46,228 nucleotides of DNA from Microcoleus sp. bin48.metabat.b7b8b9.023 (GTDB lineage: Bacteria; Cyanobacteriota; Cyanobacteriia; Cyanobacteriales; Microcoleaceae). Below are positions 17,862 to 27,538 of this stretch, one piece after another. The translations under genes were made by a program, and so were the position numbers. The first letter of the stretch is position 1; each line of letters begins with the position of its first letter. A model generated the notes under the pieces. It made no database searches, was not told the origin of the DNA, and saw nothing but the letters and a program-made list of their open reading frames with translations. The DNA lies in the NCBI RefSeq assembly GCF_013299185.1, contig NZ_JAAFKG010000061.1, positions 1 through 46,228 on the forward strand, written 5' to 3'.

Positions 17862-20800
17862 CTACAGAGTGATAAAATCGGTAGCGGTGAGAGCATTGGC
17901 AGCAACACCGTTAAGCTTCGCTAACAATTGATTGGTACCCGTCACGCTAATCAAAGTTTGATTGCTGCTAGACGCAATGCTGAGTTGATTGAAACTCAAA
18001 CCGGGAGCCAACCCAATTAAATCCTCGCCCTTGCGGAAATCAGTAATGATGTCGCTACCCAAACTTTGATTTAGGAAAAACACATCACTTCCCGAACCGC
18101 CAGTCAAAGTATCATCTCCTATATCCCCGGAAAGGAAATCGGAACCAGCACCGCCAGCAAAGAGATCGTTACCCTTACCGCCGAAAAGCGTATCGTTACC
18201 GGCGTCACCGCATAGAACATCGTTTGCATCGTTACCAAACAGTACGTCGTTGCCAATACCGCCATCGAGACTGTCGTTTTCTTTGCCGGAGTAAATCGTG
18301 TCATCTCCTGCCCCGCCAAACAGCAAGTCTGTACCTTCATTACCAAACACAAGATCGTTGCCGTTGCCAGCATTGATAGTGTCATTTCCTAAGTTGCCGA
18401 AAAGGAAGTCGTCGCCATCTTCACCGATCAAGATATCGTCATCTTTGCCGCCAAAAATGGTGTCGTTGCCGATACCGCCGGCAACAGTATCTTTGCCCAA
18501 ATCTCCCATTAAGAAGTCATTGCCATCGGCGCCAAGAATAGTGTCATTATCTTTGCCACCACTGATGGTATCGTTGCCAGCGCCACCTTGGATTAAATCA
18601 GTGCCGTCATTGCCGAAGAGCAAGTCGTTATCTGCACCGCCGTCAATGTTGTCATTGTCGCCCATGCCGTAGATAGTGTCGTTGCCGCCCAGTCCGTTAA
18701 TCGACTCGGGGATGCTGCTACCCATGATGAAATCGGCATTGTTACCCCCATTGACAGTTTTTTGGACGGGGTTGGGGGTAATGGTAGCAGAGTTTAATTC
18801 CGGGGCGCTGAATCGATCGAGCAAACAATTATCTGTGCCCGGTATCGGAGTCGGAGTTGGTGCCGGTGTCGGCGTGGGGGCGGGTGTGGGTGTCGGAGTT
18901 GGAGTTGGTGCCGGTGTCGGCGTGGGTGCGGGTGTGGGTGTCGGAGTCGGAGTTGGTGCCGGTGTCGGAGTTGGGGCGGGCGTGGGTGTCGGAGTCGGAG
19001 TTGGTGCGGGTGTCGGAGTTGGTGCGGGTGTCGGAGTTGGGGCGGGTGTTGGTGTCGGAGTTGGTGTCGGAGTCGGCGTGGCTGTCGTTGTGAATTCAAA
19101 AGCGCCGATATCGACGATCGCACTGCCGTTACCATCACCATCCTGGGGGCGAGTCACACCGCGCTGATCCTTAGCTGGCGCGCCCGCACCAGTACCTGTG
19201 TCAATGGCGGGACTTCCTGCTAGCAGGGGCAACACGAAAGCACCGTTGATATTTTGCAAAGGGCCGAGTTTCGGATCTGCGATCGTCACCTTTGCTGTAG
19301 CGTTATTGTCGTTTGGATCGCCTGTCGTGAGTTTAGCTGGAAACTGAAGATTATTCCCGCCATCAATTAGTTCTCTTCCAGTTTGGAATTTAACTTTAAA
19401 AGGATTGCCAGCCGTGTTGCTATCAAAAATCGAATTTTTGACAGTAATTGGCTGATTGCCAAAGGTTGCAATACCTCCCGAAAACTCTCCAGCGGTGTTC
19501 TTGGCAAAAGTCGAATTGACGATGTTAGTCGAAAAGGCATCTTTGTTACCGACAACCATTCCGCCGCCTTGTTTAGCAGCCGTGTTGCCGGAAAATGTAC
19601 TGTTGACAATGTTGATATTACCCTCTTCTCCCAGCCACAAGCCACCACCGTTATCATCGGCTGTGTTGTTAGCAAAGGTGGTATTTGTCACTGTCAAATC
19701 TACATTTCCGTGGCGAACTCCACCACCAGAACCTCCCTGACCCGCTGCATTTTTGATAGCCTTGTTGTTAATAAAAGTGCTATTTTCCAAAACTACTTTG
19801 TCTTGGTTGTAACCAAACAAAAAGGCTCCACCTCCTTCTCCTGTCCCGATATTGCCGTCAAAAGTGCTGCCTCGGATGATAATGTTGCCAGGAGTAGGGC
19901 CTGGTGTTGCATTGGGCCCAGAAGCATTAGCGCCATCGACGTAAACTGCCCCGCCAACGCCTTTATCTGTGCGGTTGCCAGTGAATTTCGAGTTTTCGAT
20001 CGTCATGCTGCCCAACAGGTTATTCACAGCCCCGCCGTAGCTGCCTTTGTTGTTGGTAAATTCGCTATCTTTGATACTCAGAACACCGCCGCTTTTAGTG
20101 GCGATCGCCCCGCCGCCGCGTTCGGTATTGCTAGCCAAAGAACCGTCATTGCCGCTAAACTTGCTGTTAATTACTGTTGTGGTGCTGCGGAAACCGGTGT
20201 AAACGCCACCGCCGAAACCGGCAACATTATTGTTGACTTGGCAATTTTCTAAAGTTAAAGTGCTGTTACCGCCAGTTTGAATGCCGCCGCCGCTGCTAGT
20301 CGCCTCATTATTCGGATCGGTTCCCGACACTTTGCCGTCGGCAACAATCAGGTTTTTTAGAGTAACATTGGTGGAACCTTCGGTGAGGATTACCCGCGAA
20401 GTGTTGTTGCCACTGATGGTTAAATTGCTAGCAGCACTTGCATCAATTGTCAAGTTTTTGTTGATGACAAGTTGACCGGAAGTGAGGGTGATTTTTTGAT
20501 TGGCAAGAGAGGAGGAAAATTGAATAATATCGCCGGCTGCTGCGGAGGCGATCGCGCTTCTCAACGAACCTGCTCCGCTATCATTAGCGTTGGTAACGGT
20601 AACAGTGGCTAAAGTCCCTTGGTAATCGGCCATTGCTTCTGGAGTCAAGGCAATGGGTGCTTCAATATCACCCTTGGTAAACTCCAAATTCCAGTTACCA
20701 CCGCGGCCAGTGCGATCGCTAGATGCCGCAATATCAGCCCCGGTTAACTCCGAAAGGCGATCGACAAAATTAGCCCCATCACCCGCCGCCACATCGCAAC

Positions 20801-21164
20801 CGTAAAGCATGATATCAGCGCGATCGCTCAATGCCGTGCGCCACCCTTCCAACTGGCTTGCATACTGCGGCAAATTATCCGAATTCAGCGTCGCCGAACC
20901 TAGCTGCAAACTGCCAGAATTCCCGTGAGAAAAAATGTGAACTTGGTCTACAGTTCCGCCCGCAGCAGCAATGGTTTGCAGTTTCGCAGTAATTTGCTCG
21001 ACTCCGTTGCTATTTTTATCTAAAATGATTGTCTCAGAATTTGCGATCGCGCCGGCCGCCAGAGTTTGATAGTCATCTAAGTCCGAGTCAATGAAGACAA
21101 GAGATTTAGGACGAGAATTGCCGAGAACAGACTGTGAATCAATACTGGTAAAAGTTGAATTCAT
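17862..21164 (-). CDS. DUF4347/beta-helix/RTX surface protein A
   Basis: The 1100-residue protein has four parts. A DUF4347 domain (about 20-190) contains SLVFIDSDLDDY, VHIFSHGNSG and YGCDVAAGDG. A right-handed beta-helix of polymorphic-outer-membrane-type repeats (about 200-690) has motifs such as NSTFSGNTA and GGGGG-rich turns. A Pro-Thr-Ala linker spans about 695-775, and RTX nonapeptides (about 800-1000, GGxGNDTIxGG) precede a C-terminal cap with FRKGEDLIGLAPG. RTX repeats bind calcium and mark substrates of type I secretion. There is no N-terminal signal peptide, consistent with that route. DUF4347 occurs at the start of many large cyanobacterial adhesin-like proteins. It is the downstream member of a paralogous pair. 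Confidence 0.9.
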   Translation of the reverse strand: MNSTFTSIDSQSVLGNSRPKSLVFIDSDLDDYQTLAAGAIANSETIILDKNSNGVEQITAKLQTIAAAGGTVDQVHIFSHGNSGSLQLGSATLNSDNLPQYASQLEGWRTALSDRADIMLYGCDVAAGDGANFVDRLSELTGADIAASSDRTGRGGNWNLEFTKGDIEAPIALTPEAMADYQGTLATVTVTNANDSGAGSLRSAIASAAAGDIIQFSSSLANQKITLTSGQLVINKNLTIDASAASNLTISGNNTSRVILTEGSTNVTLKNLIVADGKVSGTDPNNEATSSGGGIQTGGNSTLTLENCQVNNNVAGFGGGVYTGFRSTTTVINSKFSGNDGSLASNTERGGGAIATKSGGVLSIKDSEFTNNKGSYGGAVNNLLGSMTIENSKFTGNRTDKGVGGAVYVDGANASGPNATPGPTPGNIIIRGSTFDGNIGTGEGGGAFLFGYNQDKVVLENSTFINNKAIKNAAGQGGSGGGVRHGNVDLTVTNTTFANNTADDNGGGLWLGEEGNINIVNSTFSGNTAAKQGGGMVVGNKDAFSTNIVNSTFAKNTAGEFSGGIATFGNQPITVKNSIFDSNTAGNPFKVKFQTGRELIDGGNNLQFPAKLTTGDPNDNNATAKVTIADPKLGPLQNINGAFVLPLLAGSPAIDTGTGAGAPAKDQRGVTRPQDGDGNGSAIVDIGAFEFTTTATPTPTPTPTPTPAPTPTPAPTPTPAPTPTPTPTPAPTPTPAPTPTPTPTPAPTPTPAPTPTPTPTPAPTPTPAPTPTPIPGTDNCLLDRFSAPELNSATITPNPVQKTVNGGNNADFIMGSSIPESINGLGGNDTIYGMGDNDNIDGGADNDLLFGNDGTDLIQGGAGNDTISGGKDNDTILGADGNDFLMGDLGKDTVAGGIGNDTIFGGKDDDILIGEDGDDFLFGNLGNDTINAGNGNDLVFGNEGTDLLFGGAGDDTIYSGKENDSLDGGIGNDVLFGNDANDVLCGDAGNDTLFGGKGNDLFAGGAGSDFLSGDIGDDTLTGGSGSDVFFLNQSLGSDIITDFRKGEDLIGLAPGLSFNQLSIASSSNQTLISVTGTNQLLAKLNGVAANALTATDFITL
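18838..19080 (-). repeat. PTPTPA-encoding tandem repeat of protein A
   Basis: About 240 bases of imperfect repeats encode alternating Pro-Thr with Ala every 6 residues or so. The region separates the beta-helix from the RTX part and is prone to length change by slippage. Confidence 0.9.
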
Positions 21165-21502
21165 TTTTCATACCCATGATGATGTTTGCTATTTGCTGGT
21201 AAATGACCTTAAACAGTTGACAGTTGACAGTTGACAGTTGACAGTTGACCGTTCGAGAGCTACCTTTACCAACAAGGAAGAGGATTGGAGCAATGAATAG
21301 TCTGATTTTAATTTTTCCCTCAAATGGTTCGGGCTTTCAACCAATTATTTCTGGTAAAATATACATTCTGAAAACCCCGGGATTGCTAAAAAACTTCGTG
21401 AAAGCATCGGGGGACTACAATCAAGAGAATCTTGGGTTTTTCTCCATGATTTAAATCAGAAAAATACATTCAGACAGAATTATTGCTATGTGGCGATTGC
21501 CT

Positions 21503-21624
21503 GGGTGCATCTGGTTTTAGCAAATATATCTGTAGGGGCGAAGCATGACCGCAGTCAATATGGGATTATAACTAATAACTTATATGCGGTCATGCTTCGC
21601 CCTCTTCAACAACCAGATGCACCC
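21503..21624. repeat. MITE-like element with two nested inverted repeats
   Basis: The outer 14-base arms GGGTGCATCTGGTT (21503-21516) and AACCAGATGCACCC (21611-21624) are exact complements. Inside them AGGGGCGAAGCATGACCGCA (21534-21553) faces its near-exact complement at 21585-21603. Confidence 0.9.
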
Positions 21625-21959
21625 GATTGCCTCGATTTCAATTAACCGCAGAGGATGTAATTTCAATCCAGAGAAGAGCTGCTGCGGTTCCAAATTACTG
21701 ATTGACCTAAAGCCCCAAAATCTGCTCTCAAAGTCTGTTGACAGTTGACAGTTGACAGTTGACAGTTGACAGTTGACAGTTGACAGTTTCAACAATTCCA
21801 ATGCAACTGGAAACGATATCAATTTGAGGTATTTGTCGATCGCCAAAAGTTCCAAAAAAATCCGAAATTCCGGTAACTAACAGTAGGGTGCCCAGCGGAA
21901 GCATTAGTGTCAACTTAAGCCTGAAATGCTTGATAAATTTGGGTTTGACGCCAAGTCTA

Positions 21960-22042
21960 GATCCCCCTAAATCCGCCTGATAGTCGGGGGACTGTCGATC
22001 TGACTCTTGTTCCCCCCTTTTTAAGGGGGGCTAGGGGGGATC
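21960..22042. repeat. MITE-like element, sister of 16229-16309
   Basis: GATCCCCCTAA at the left and CTAGGGGGGATC at the right, with an inner CCCCCCTTTTTTAAGGGGGG stem. The sister copy lies near the recombinase. Confidence 0.85.
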
Positions 22043-22179
22043 GGGATTTAATAGTCAAACCACAATCTCTGACTAGACTTGAGATTAAGTTGACACCTAT
22101 GCAGCGGGAGGAAATTCTCAGTCTTTAGTCAAAACATTCAACCCGCCGGGCACCCTACCCGATGTTTTGCCGGTAGTAA

Positions 22180-22196
22180 GGTGCGCGTCGCGCACC
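22180..22196 (-). terminator. Candidate terminator hairpin of protein B gene
   Basis: GGTGCGCG (22180-22187) and CGCGCACC (22189-22196) pair almost end to end, 13 bases past the stop of the gene at 22210. There is no U tract, so intrinsic termination is uncertain. Confidence 0.4.
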
Positions 22197-22209
22197 CTAC
22201 CAGAGGCAG

Positions 22210-25200
22210 TTAGATTGTTACCTGAGTGAAATCGCCAGCGCTGAGAGTACCGGGTACACCGTTAAGCTTCGCTAACAATTGATTGGTACCCGTCACGCTA
22301 ATCAAAGTTTGATTGCTGCTAGACGCAATGCTGAGTTGATTGAAACTCAAACCGGGAGCCAACCCAATTAAATCCTCGCCCTTGCGGAAATCAGTAATGA
22401 TGTCGCTACCCAAACTTTGATTTAGGAAAAACACATCACTTCCCGAACCGCCAGTCAAAGTATCATCTCCTATATCCCCGGAAAGGAAATCGGAACCAGC
22501 ACCGCCAGCAAAGAGATCGTTACCCTTACCGCCGAAAAGCGTATCGTTACCGGCGTCACCGCATAGAACATCGTTTGCATCGTTACCAAACAGTACGTCG
22601 TTGCCAATACCGCCATCGAGACTGTCGTTGTCTTTGCCGGCGTAAATCGTGTCATTTCCTGCTCCACCAAACAGCAAGTCTGTACCTTCATTACCAAACA
22701 CAAGATCGTTGCCGTTGCCAGCATTAATTGTGTCATTTCCTAAGTTGCCTACCAGGTAGTCGTCGCCATCTTCACCGAGCAAGATATCGTCATCTTTGCC
22801 ACCAAAAATGGTGTCGTTACCGATACCGCCGGCAACAGTATCTTTGCCCAAATCTCCCATTAAGAAGTCATTACCATCGGCGCCAAGAATAGTGTCATTA
22901 TCTTTGCCACCACTGATGGTATCGTTGCCAGCACCACCTTGGATGAAATCTGTGCCGTCATTGCCGAAGATCGCGTCGTTATCTGCACCGCCGTCAATGT
23001 TGTCATTGCCGCCAAGTCCGTAGATAGTGTCGTTGCCACCAAGTCCGTTAATCGACTCGGGGATGCTGCTACCCATGATGAAATCGGCATTGTTACCCCC
23101 ATTGACAGTTTTTTGGACGGGGTTGGGGGTGATGGTAGCAGGGTCGAGTTGCGGGGCATTGAGGCCATCGAGCAGGCAAGCATCGGAGGTGGGAGTGGGA
23201 GTTGGCGCGGGTGTTGGTGTCGGCGCCGGAGTTGGTGTGGGAGTGGGAGTCGGCGCGGGTGTCGGAGTTGGCGCCGGAGTTGGTGTGGGAGTGGGAGTCG
23301 GCGCGGGTGTCGGAGTTGGCGCCGGAGTTGGTGTGGGAGTTGGAGTTGGCGCGGGCGTTGGTGTCGGCGCCGGAGTTGGTGTGGGAGTGGGAGTCGGCGC
23401 GGGTGTCGGAGTTGGCGCCGGAGTTGGTGTGGGAGTGGGAGTCGGCGCCGGAGTCGGTGTCGGCGCCGGAGTTGGTGTGGGAGTTGGAGTTGGCGCGGGT
23501 GTTGGTGTCGGCGCCGGAGTTGGTGTGGGAGTGGGAGTTGGCACGACTCCATTGGTGTATTCAAAAGAGCCGCTGTCAACGATCGCCCCTGGAATAGTAT
23601 CGCCATCTTGAGGGCGAGTCACGCCGCGTTGATCCAAAGCGGGTGCGCCACTTGCAACCCCTTTATCAATTGCTGGACTTCCGAGCAGCAGAGGCCTGAC
23701 TAAAGCGCCGTTGATGTTTTGCAGGGGGCCGAGTTTGGGATCTGCGAGGGTCACACTTGCCGTAGCATTGACATCGCTGCCGTCATTGGGGTTTTTGGGC
23801 GGCCACTGAAAATTCCCTCCTTGATCGCTATATTGGGCGGTGACGTGTTGCTGAATTCCCCAAGGGTTTCCTCCGTTAGCCGCTGTATTGTTGGAAAGAA
23901 CCGTGTTTTTGAGGGTGACATTATTGGCATCGGCGAAGATACCTCCACCAACCCAACCGGCGCTATTATCGGCGATCGTCGTGTTGACAATAGTTGTGCG
24001 TGCACCAAGAGTCATGGCACCGCCCAGTTTGTTGAAATCACCAGCAGCAAACGCGGTGGAGTTGCCAGAAAACGTGCTGTTAGTAATCGTAGCAGGGGCA
24101 TTTCGCATCCACAGGCCACCACCTTGATTGTTGGCTTTGTTGCCAGCAAAGCTAGTGTTGGTAATAGTCAATCCCTGGTTGGTGCTGTCGCTCAAAACCG
24201 TTACCGCACCACCGTTTCCAGGATTTCCACCGCCGGGACTGCCTGTTAGCGCCATAACTTCGTTATTTTGGAAGGTGGTGTTTTCCAAAATTACATTGTC
24301 TTGGCTGCCCGTGAACAGATAAGCTGCACCTCCTTCACCTCGACCTTTATTGTTCTGAAATACGCTATTGGTAATCTTGATTGTGCCGGAAGCTTCATTT
24401 AGACCGCTGGCTCTGTCTGTGTAAATAGCGCCACCGTTACCCCTTAAACCAGGATTACCTTGACCTGTTGCGTAAGAGGCTGCGCTGGTGTCGTTGCCGA
24501 TGAATCGCGAATTGTCAATTGTTAACTTGCCCTGAAGGCTGTTAATTGCCCCACCGTTAATTCCCTTGTTGTTGGTGAAGTCGCTGTTGGTGACAGTAAA
24601 AGCTTTGGAGCTCAAAAAGCCGATCGCACCTGCACCGCGTTCGTCATTAGCTGCGGTGGCGATGTTGCCGTTGAATTTACTGTTCGATACTGTCAGGGTA
24701 TTGTTGAAATTACCGAAAATTGCCCCACCACCTTGATCGGCAACGTTGTTATTAAACTGAACGTTGTCTACTGTGAGCCTTACTTCGTCGGTTGTGCCGA
24801 TCGCCCCACCTGTCCCAGTCGTTTTACCGTTGGCAAGAGTGAGATTTTTGACCGCAAAATTCGTCGCAGTCACAACGTTTGCATTGACAAAAAAGGCACG
24901 GGATGAGTTGTTACCGCTGATGGTTAAACCCGCTGCACCGGCGCCGTCAATGGTGAGGTTTTTGCCAACGGGAATATCGATTTGACCGCTGGTAAGGGCG
25001 ATGGTTTGACCAGCTAGACCAGGAGCGAAGGTAATTGTGTCCCCGGCAACAGCGGAGGCGATCGCAGCTCTCAAGGAACCTGCTCCGCTATCGCTATTAT
25101 TCGTGACGACGATAGTAGCTAAATCACCTTGGTAATTTGCCATCACATCGGAGTTCAAGGCTAAGGGAGATTCAATTTGACCCTTAGAAAATTCTAAATT

Positions 25201-25674
25201 CCAGTCGCCGTTTTTACCAGTGATGTTGGTGGATGCAGCAACGTCAGCCCCCGTTAATTCGCTTAACTTGTCAACGAAACTAGCGCCTGTCCCTGCTGCT
25301 ACATCGCAACCGTAGAGACTGATGTCGGCTTCTGGAGCTAGTGAAGTCTGCCACTTTTCCAACTGGCTTTTGTATTGATCGATGTTATCTGAACCCAGAG
25401 CGGTATTACCGAGTTGCAGGCTGCCAGAACTGCCGTGAGAAATAATGTGTACCGAGTCGATCGCCCCGTTGGTAGAGGCGTAGTTTTCAATTTCAGATGT
25501 AATTTGTTGGATGCCATTTTTGGTGCTATCGAGGATTACTACCTGCTGTCCAGGTAGCACTCCCGCTGCAATTGACTCGTAATCTTCCACCCCGGAATCA
25601 ATGAATACTAAGGAACGTGGGTGCAATTTTTCCAAAGAAGATTGTGAGCTGGTTTGAGCGAATGTAGAACTCAT
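22210..25674 (-). CDS. DUF4347/beta-helix/RTX surface protein B
   Basis: This 1154-residue paralogue of protein A has the same order: DUF4347 (about 20-190; RSLVFIDSG, VHIISHGSSG, YGCDVAAGTG), beta-helix (about 200-705), a longer Pro-Thr-Ala linker (about 713-828) and RTX repeats (about 850-1050). The C-terminal cap (FRKGEDLIGLAPG) is shared; only the last dozen or so residues differ (GTLSAGDFTQVTI). The RTX region is almost identical to that of A at the DNA level, whereas the N-terminal halves are clearly diverged. No signal peptide is seen; export by a type I system is inferred. No transporter genes are nearby. Confidence 0.9.
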   Translation of the reverse strand: MSSTFAQTSSQSSLEKLHPRSLVFIDSGVEDYESIAAGVLPGQQVVILDSTKNGIQQITSEIENYASTNGAIDSVHIISHGSSGSLQLGNTALGSDNIDQYKSQLEKWQTSLAPEADISLYGCDVAAGTGASFVDKLSELTGADVAASTNITGKNGDWNLEFSKGQIESPLALNSDVMANYQGDLATIVVTNNSDSGAGSLRAAIASAVAGDTITFAPGLAGQTIALTSGQIDIPVGKNLTIDGAGAAGLTISGNNSSRAFFVNANVVTATNFAVKNLTLANGKTTGTGGAIGTTDEVRLTVDNVQFNNNVADQGGGAIFGNFNNTLTVSNSKFNGNIATAANDERGAGAIGFLSSKAFTVTNSDFTNNKGINGGAINSLQGKLTIDNSRFIGNDTSAASYATGQGNPGLRGNGGAIYTDRASGLNEASGTIKITNSVFQNNKGRGEGGAAYLFTGSQDNVILENTTFQNNEVMALTGSPGGGNPGNGGAVTVLSDSTNQGLTITNTSFAGNKANNQGGGLWMRNAPATITNSTFSGNSTAFAAGDFNKLGGAMTLGARTTIVNTTIADNSAGWVGGGIFADANNVTLKNTVLSNNTAANGGNPWGIQQHVTAQYSDQGGNFQWPPKNPNDGSDVNATASVTLADPKLGPLQNINGALVRPLLLGSPAIDKGVASGAPALDQRGVTRPQDGDTIPGAIVDSGSFEYTNGVVPTPTPTPTPAPTPTPAPTPTPTPTPAPTPTPAPTPTPTPTPAPTPTPAPTPTPTPTPAPTPTPAPTPTPTPTPAPTPTPAPTPTPTPTPAPTPTPAPTPTPTPTPAPTPTPAPTPTPTSDACLLDGLNAPQLDPATITPNPVQKTVNGGNNADFIMGSSIPESINGLGGNDTIYGLGGNDNIDGGADNDAIFGNDGTDFIQGGAGNDTISGGKDNDTILGADGNDFLMGDLGKDTVAGGIGNDTIFGGKDDDILLGEDGDDYLVGNLGNDTINAGNGNDLVFGNEGTDLLFGGAGNDTIYAGKDNDSLDGGIGNDVLFGNDANDVLCGDAGNDTLFGGKGNDLFAGGAGSDFLSGDIGDDTLTGGSGSDVFFLNQSLGSDIITDFRKGEDLIGLAPGLSFNQLSIASSSNQTLISVTGTNQLLAKLNGVPGTLSAGDFTQVTI
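23190..23538 (-). repeat. PTPTPA-encoding tandem repeat of protein B
   Basis: About 350 bases of imperfect tandem repeats encode Pro-Thr-Ala units, roughly 35 residues longer than in protein A. The difference in copy number shows length variation of the linker. Confidence 0.9.
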
Positions 25675-26487
25675 TTGTGATACTCCATTAAGGGCGTTAT
25701 TGGTAGATACAGCCCAGGAGTGTTCTTATCAGTCTTATTTGAATTCATATTAACACCTATTTTGAAAATAGTGCAACATTTACCAATTAATAATTTAAAT
25801 ATTTTATTTTCCGGATTGTACATACTTGCGCTTGTAGTTACTCGATTTTTTGGCAAGAATTGTTGGAATATCTAATAAATGTGTGGCGCACATTCAAAAA
25901 AAATACAGCTTTTTTAAAGCCGGATTTTTCAGAATTATTAGCTGTAAATGCCGATAATTATCGGCACAAAAAAATGGGCTAAGCGTAATTTACTACTCAG
26001 CAACCCCTTTAAATTAGATTGAGTGTTTTTGTGTTTAGTCTGATATTTCGGGTATGCGGACACGGCTCAGCCTAAGTCCCTACCTGTATTTCAGCGAATT
26101 TGAGAATGAATTATATAATACCTTTTGAATGATTGCGTCAATGAAAACCAAGAATGCAAGTATAGGCCAGAGCAAAACTAGGAGCGACCTCAGTCATCCC
26201 CACTTTGAAAATCTAAAATTGTACGAGATAGGCTGCGTGGCTGGCTAGATTTTTGAAACACCAGAATACTGATACCAAGTTGGTTTTGTGGCATTTACTA
26301 AGGATCGAAACAGTCTGACATTAAGTGCCGATTAATCGATCGCACTTAAGTTGTTTGCGCGCGGGCACAGGAACTTTGCGGAGTTGGGCTGTCACTACAC
26401 TACAAAGGCTATGAGAATTATTTAACGGGAGTTGATACGATCGATCGCACATTCAGTCAGATCGCACCGTCGCGCCCCATCACGCGG
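25675..26487. other. A+T-rich gap with a perfect 16-bp palindrome
   Basis: No credible gene in 813 bases. GCCGATAATTATCGGC at 25950-25965 is a perfect palindrome about 275 bases upstream of the protein B start and could be an operator. The B promoter should be within the proximal 200 bases, but no clear boxes stand out. Confidence 0.5.
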
Positions 26488-26946
26488 TTAATGACAATTC
26501 CATTGTGGCCAATCACCCTCAGCACGTTCCACAACCTCAATTACATCACTCTCCTTAGCAAACAACCGATCGCACCCGCGGCCGTTGCTGAGTGTGTCGC
26601 TATCTCGATCGGCATAACACGAACCCAGTCCGTTTTTGTCACTTAGGGAACTGTGCCTTTTTAGCAATTGGCTGTCATCTGGTTCGAGGCAATCTGAAGT
26701 GCCGCCAAAAATTGTGCAAACTTTGTCAATCTCTCTAATCAGGATAGAGGCATATTTTTGAAGTGCCGAGATAACTTGCTGGATCCCGTCAGACATAGAC
26801 TTGACTAAAATTACTGCAAGCGTCGCGAAAATCCCAGAGACAAAATATCCGCCGTCATTGATGCTGGAGTCATTAAATGCAAAACTTCTGGATCCGGGAT
26901 TTTGGTATTCCGAGGCGGGATTGGTTTCCGTCAAAGAAGTGAACAT
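26488..26946 (-). CDS. Shrunken DUF4347-RTX relative
   Basis: ATG 26946 has GGAGG seven bases upstream; the longer frame to 27051 has no comparable site. The 152-residue product opens like proteins A and B: RSFAFNDSS against RSLVFIDSG, and SDGIQQVISALQKYAS against the B protein's NGIQQITSEIENYAS. It then jumps to RTX-like text, where TIFGG, SDTLSNGRG and DRLFAKESD match TIFGG, NDTLFGGKG and NDLFAGGAGSD. The beta-helix and linker are missing and the glycines are mostly lost. It reads as an internally deleted and eroded copy that nevertheless keeps an open frame and a good ribosome binding site. It may be a pseudogene or a small repurposed protein. Confidence 0.6.
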   Translation of the reverse strand: MFTSLTETNPASEYQNPGSRSFAFNDSSINDGGYFVSGIFATLAVILVKSMSDGIQQVISALQKYASILIREIDKVCTIFGGTSDCLEPDDSQLLKRHSSLSDKNGLGSCYADRDSDTLSNGRGCDRLFAKESDVIEVVERAEGDWPQWNCH

Positions 26947-27232
26947 ATTCCTTCCTCCAAAAGGGTGTTGGCTGGTAGATGTACCCTTGGAGTCAGAGCG
27001 TTGGAAACAGGCAGGAACTAGGTTGGTTTGGCTCGCGGCCATTGCACTCATCTATCAGTTTCGCCTATTTCTCTGGTGCTGCCATCCGCGATCGCACGGA
27101 ATTTATGTTTTCTGTATTTTCCCAAATTAGCGATCGGTCAGTAATTACCGATAGATCCATTATCCTGTAGGTGACCGCTTCAACAAAGTGTCCTCAAAAC
27201 CCCCGATTGCGATCGATCCCATCTAAAATCTC

Positions 27233-27530
27233 AAACCTCAAATGCTCGATCGCAGACACAAGCACTCTGATGCAAATTAGGTACGTAGTTGCGCTTGGGC
27301 GCTCTTAAACCTCAAATACTCGATCGCAGACACAAGCACTCTGATGCAAATTAGGTACGTAGTTGCGCTTGGGCGCTCTTAAACCTCAAATACTCGATCG
27401 CAGACACAAGCACTCTGATGCAAATTAGGTACGTAGTTGCGCTTGGGCGCTCTTAAACCTCAAATACTCGATCGCAGACACAAGCACTCTGATGCAAATT
27501 AGGTACGTAGTTGCGCTTGGGCGCTCTTTC
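27233..27530. repeat. Four tandem 74-bp units carrying the left arm of the GGTACGTAGTTGCGC repeat
   Basis: The marker CGATCGCAGACACAAG starts at 27247, 27321, 27395 and 27469, exactly 74 bases apart, and the units are nearly identical. Each ends in AGGTACGTAGTTGCGC then TTGGGCGCTCTT. Only after the fourth does the opposite arm follow (27539-27565). The rest of 26947-27621 has no credible gene; short frames here are translations of the repeat. Confidence 0.95.
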
Positions 27531-27538
27531 AATATATA

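Larger units (their letters stand above)
21165..22209. other. Repeat-filled gap between the two DUF4347 genes
   Basis: No credible gene was seen in this kilobase. It holds two heptamer tracts (21213-21248 and 21738-21786), a reverse-complement copy of the 7381-7500 repeat (about 21270-21350), inverted-repeat elements at 21503-21624 and 21960-22042, and a hairpin at 22180-22196. The A protein promoter should lie in the first 100 bases or so. Confidence 0.75.

Noticed and set aside
18298..19167. Long plus-strand frames opposite the RTX and Pro-Thr regions
   Set aside because: Val-Gly and Pro-Ser periodic text is the antisense of the tandem repeats. The minus-strand frame has recognisable domains.
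25671..25856. Minus-strand 61-codon frame upstream of surface protein B
   Set aside because: No domain and low-complexity A+T-rich text, overlapping the start and likely promoter of the real gene.
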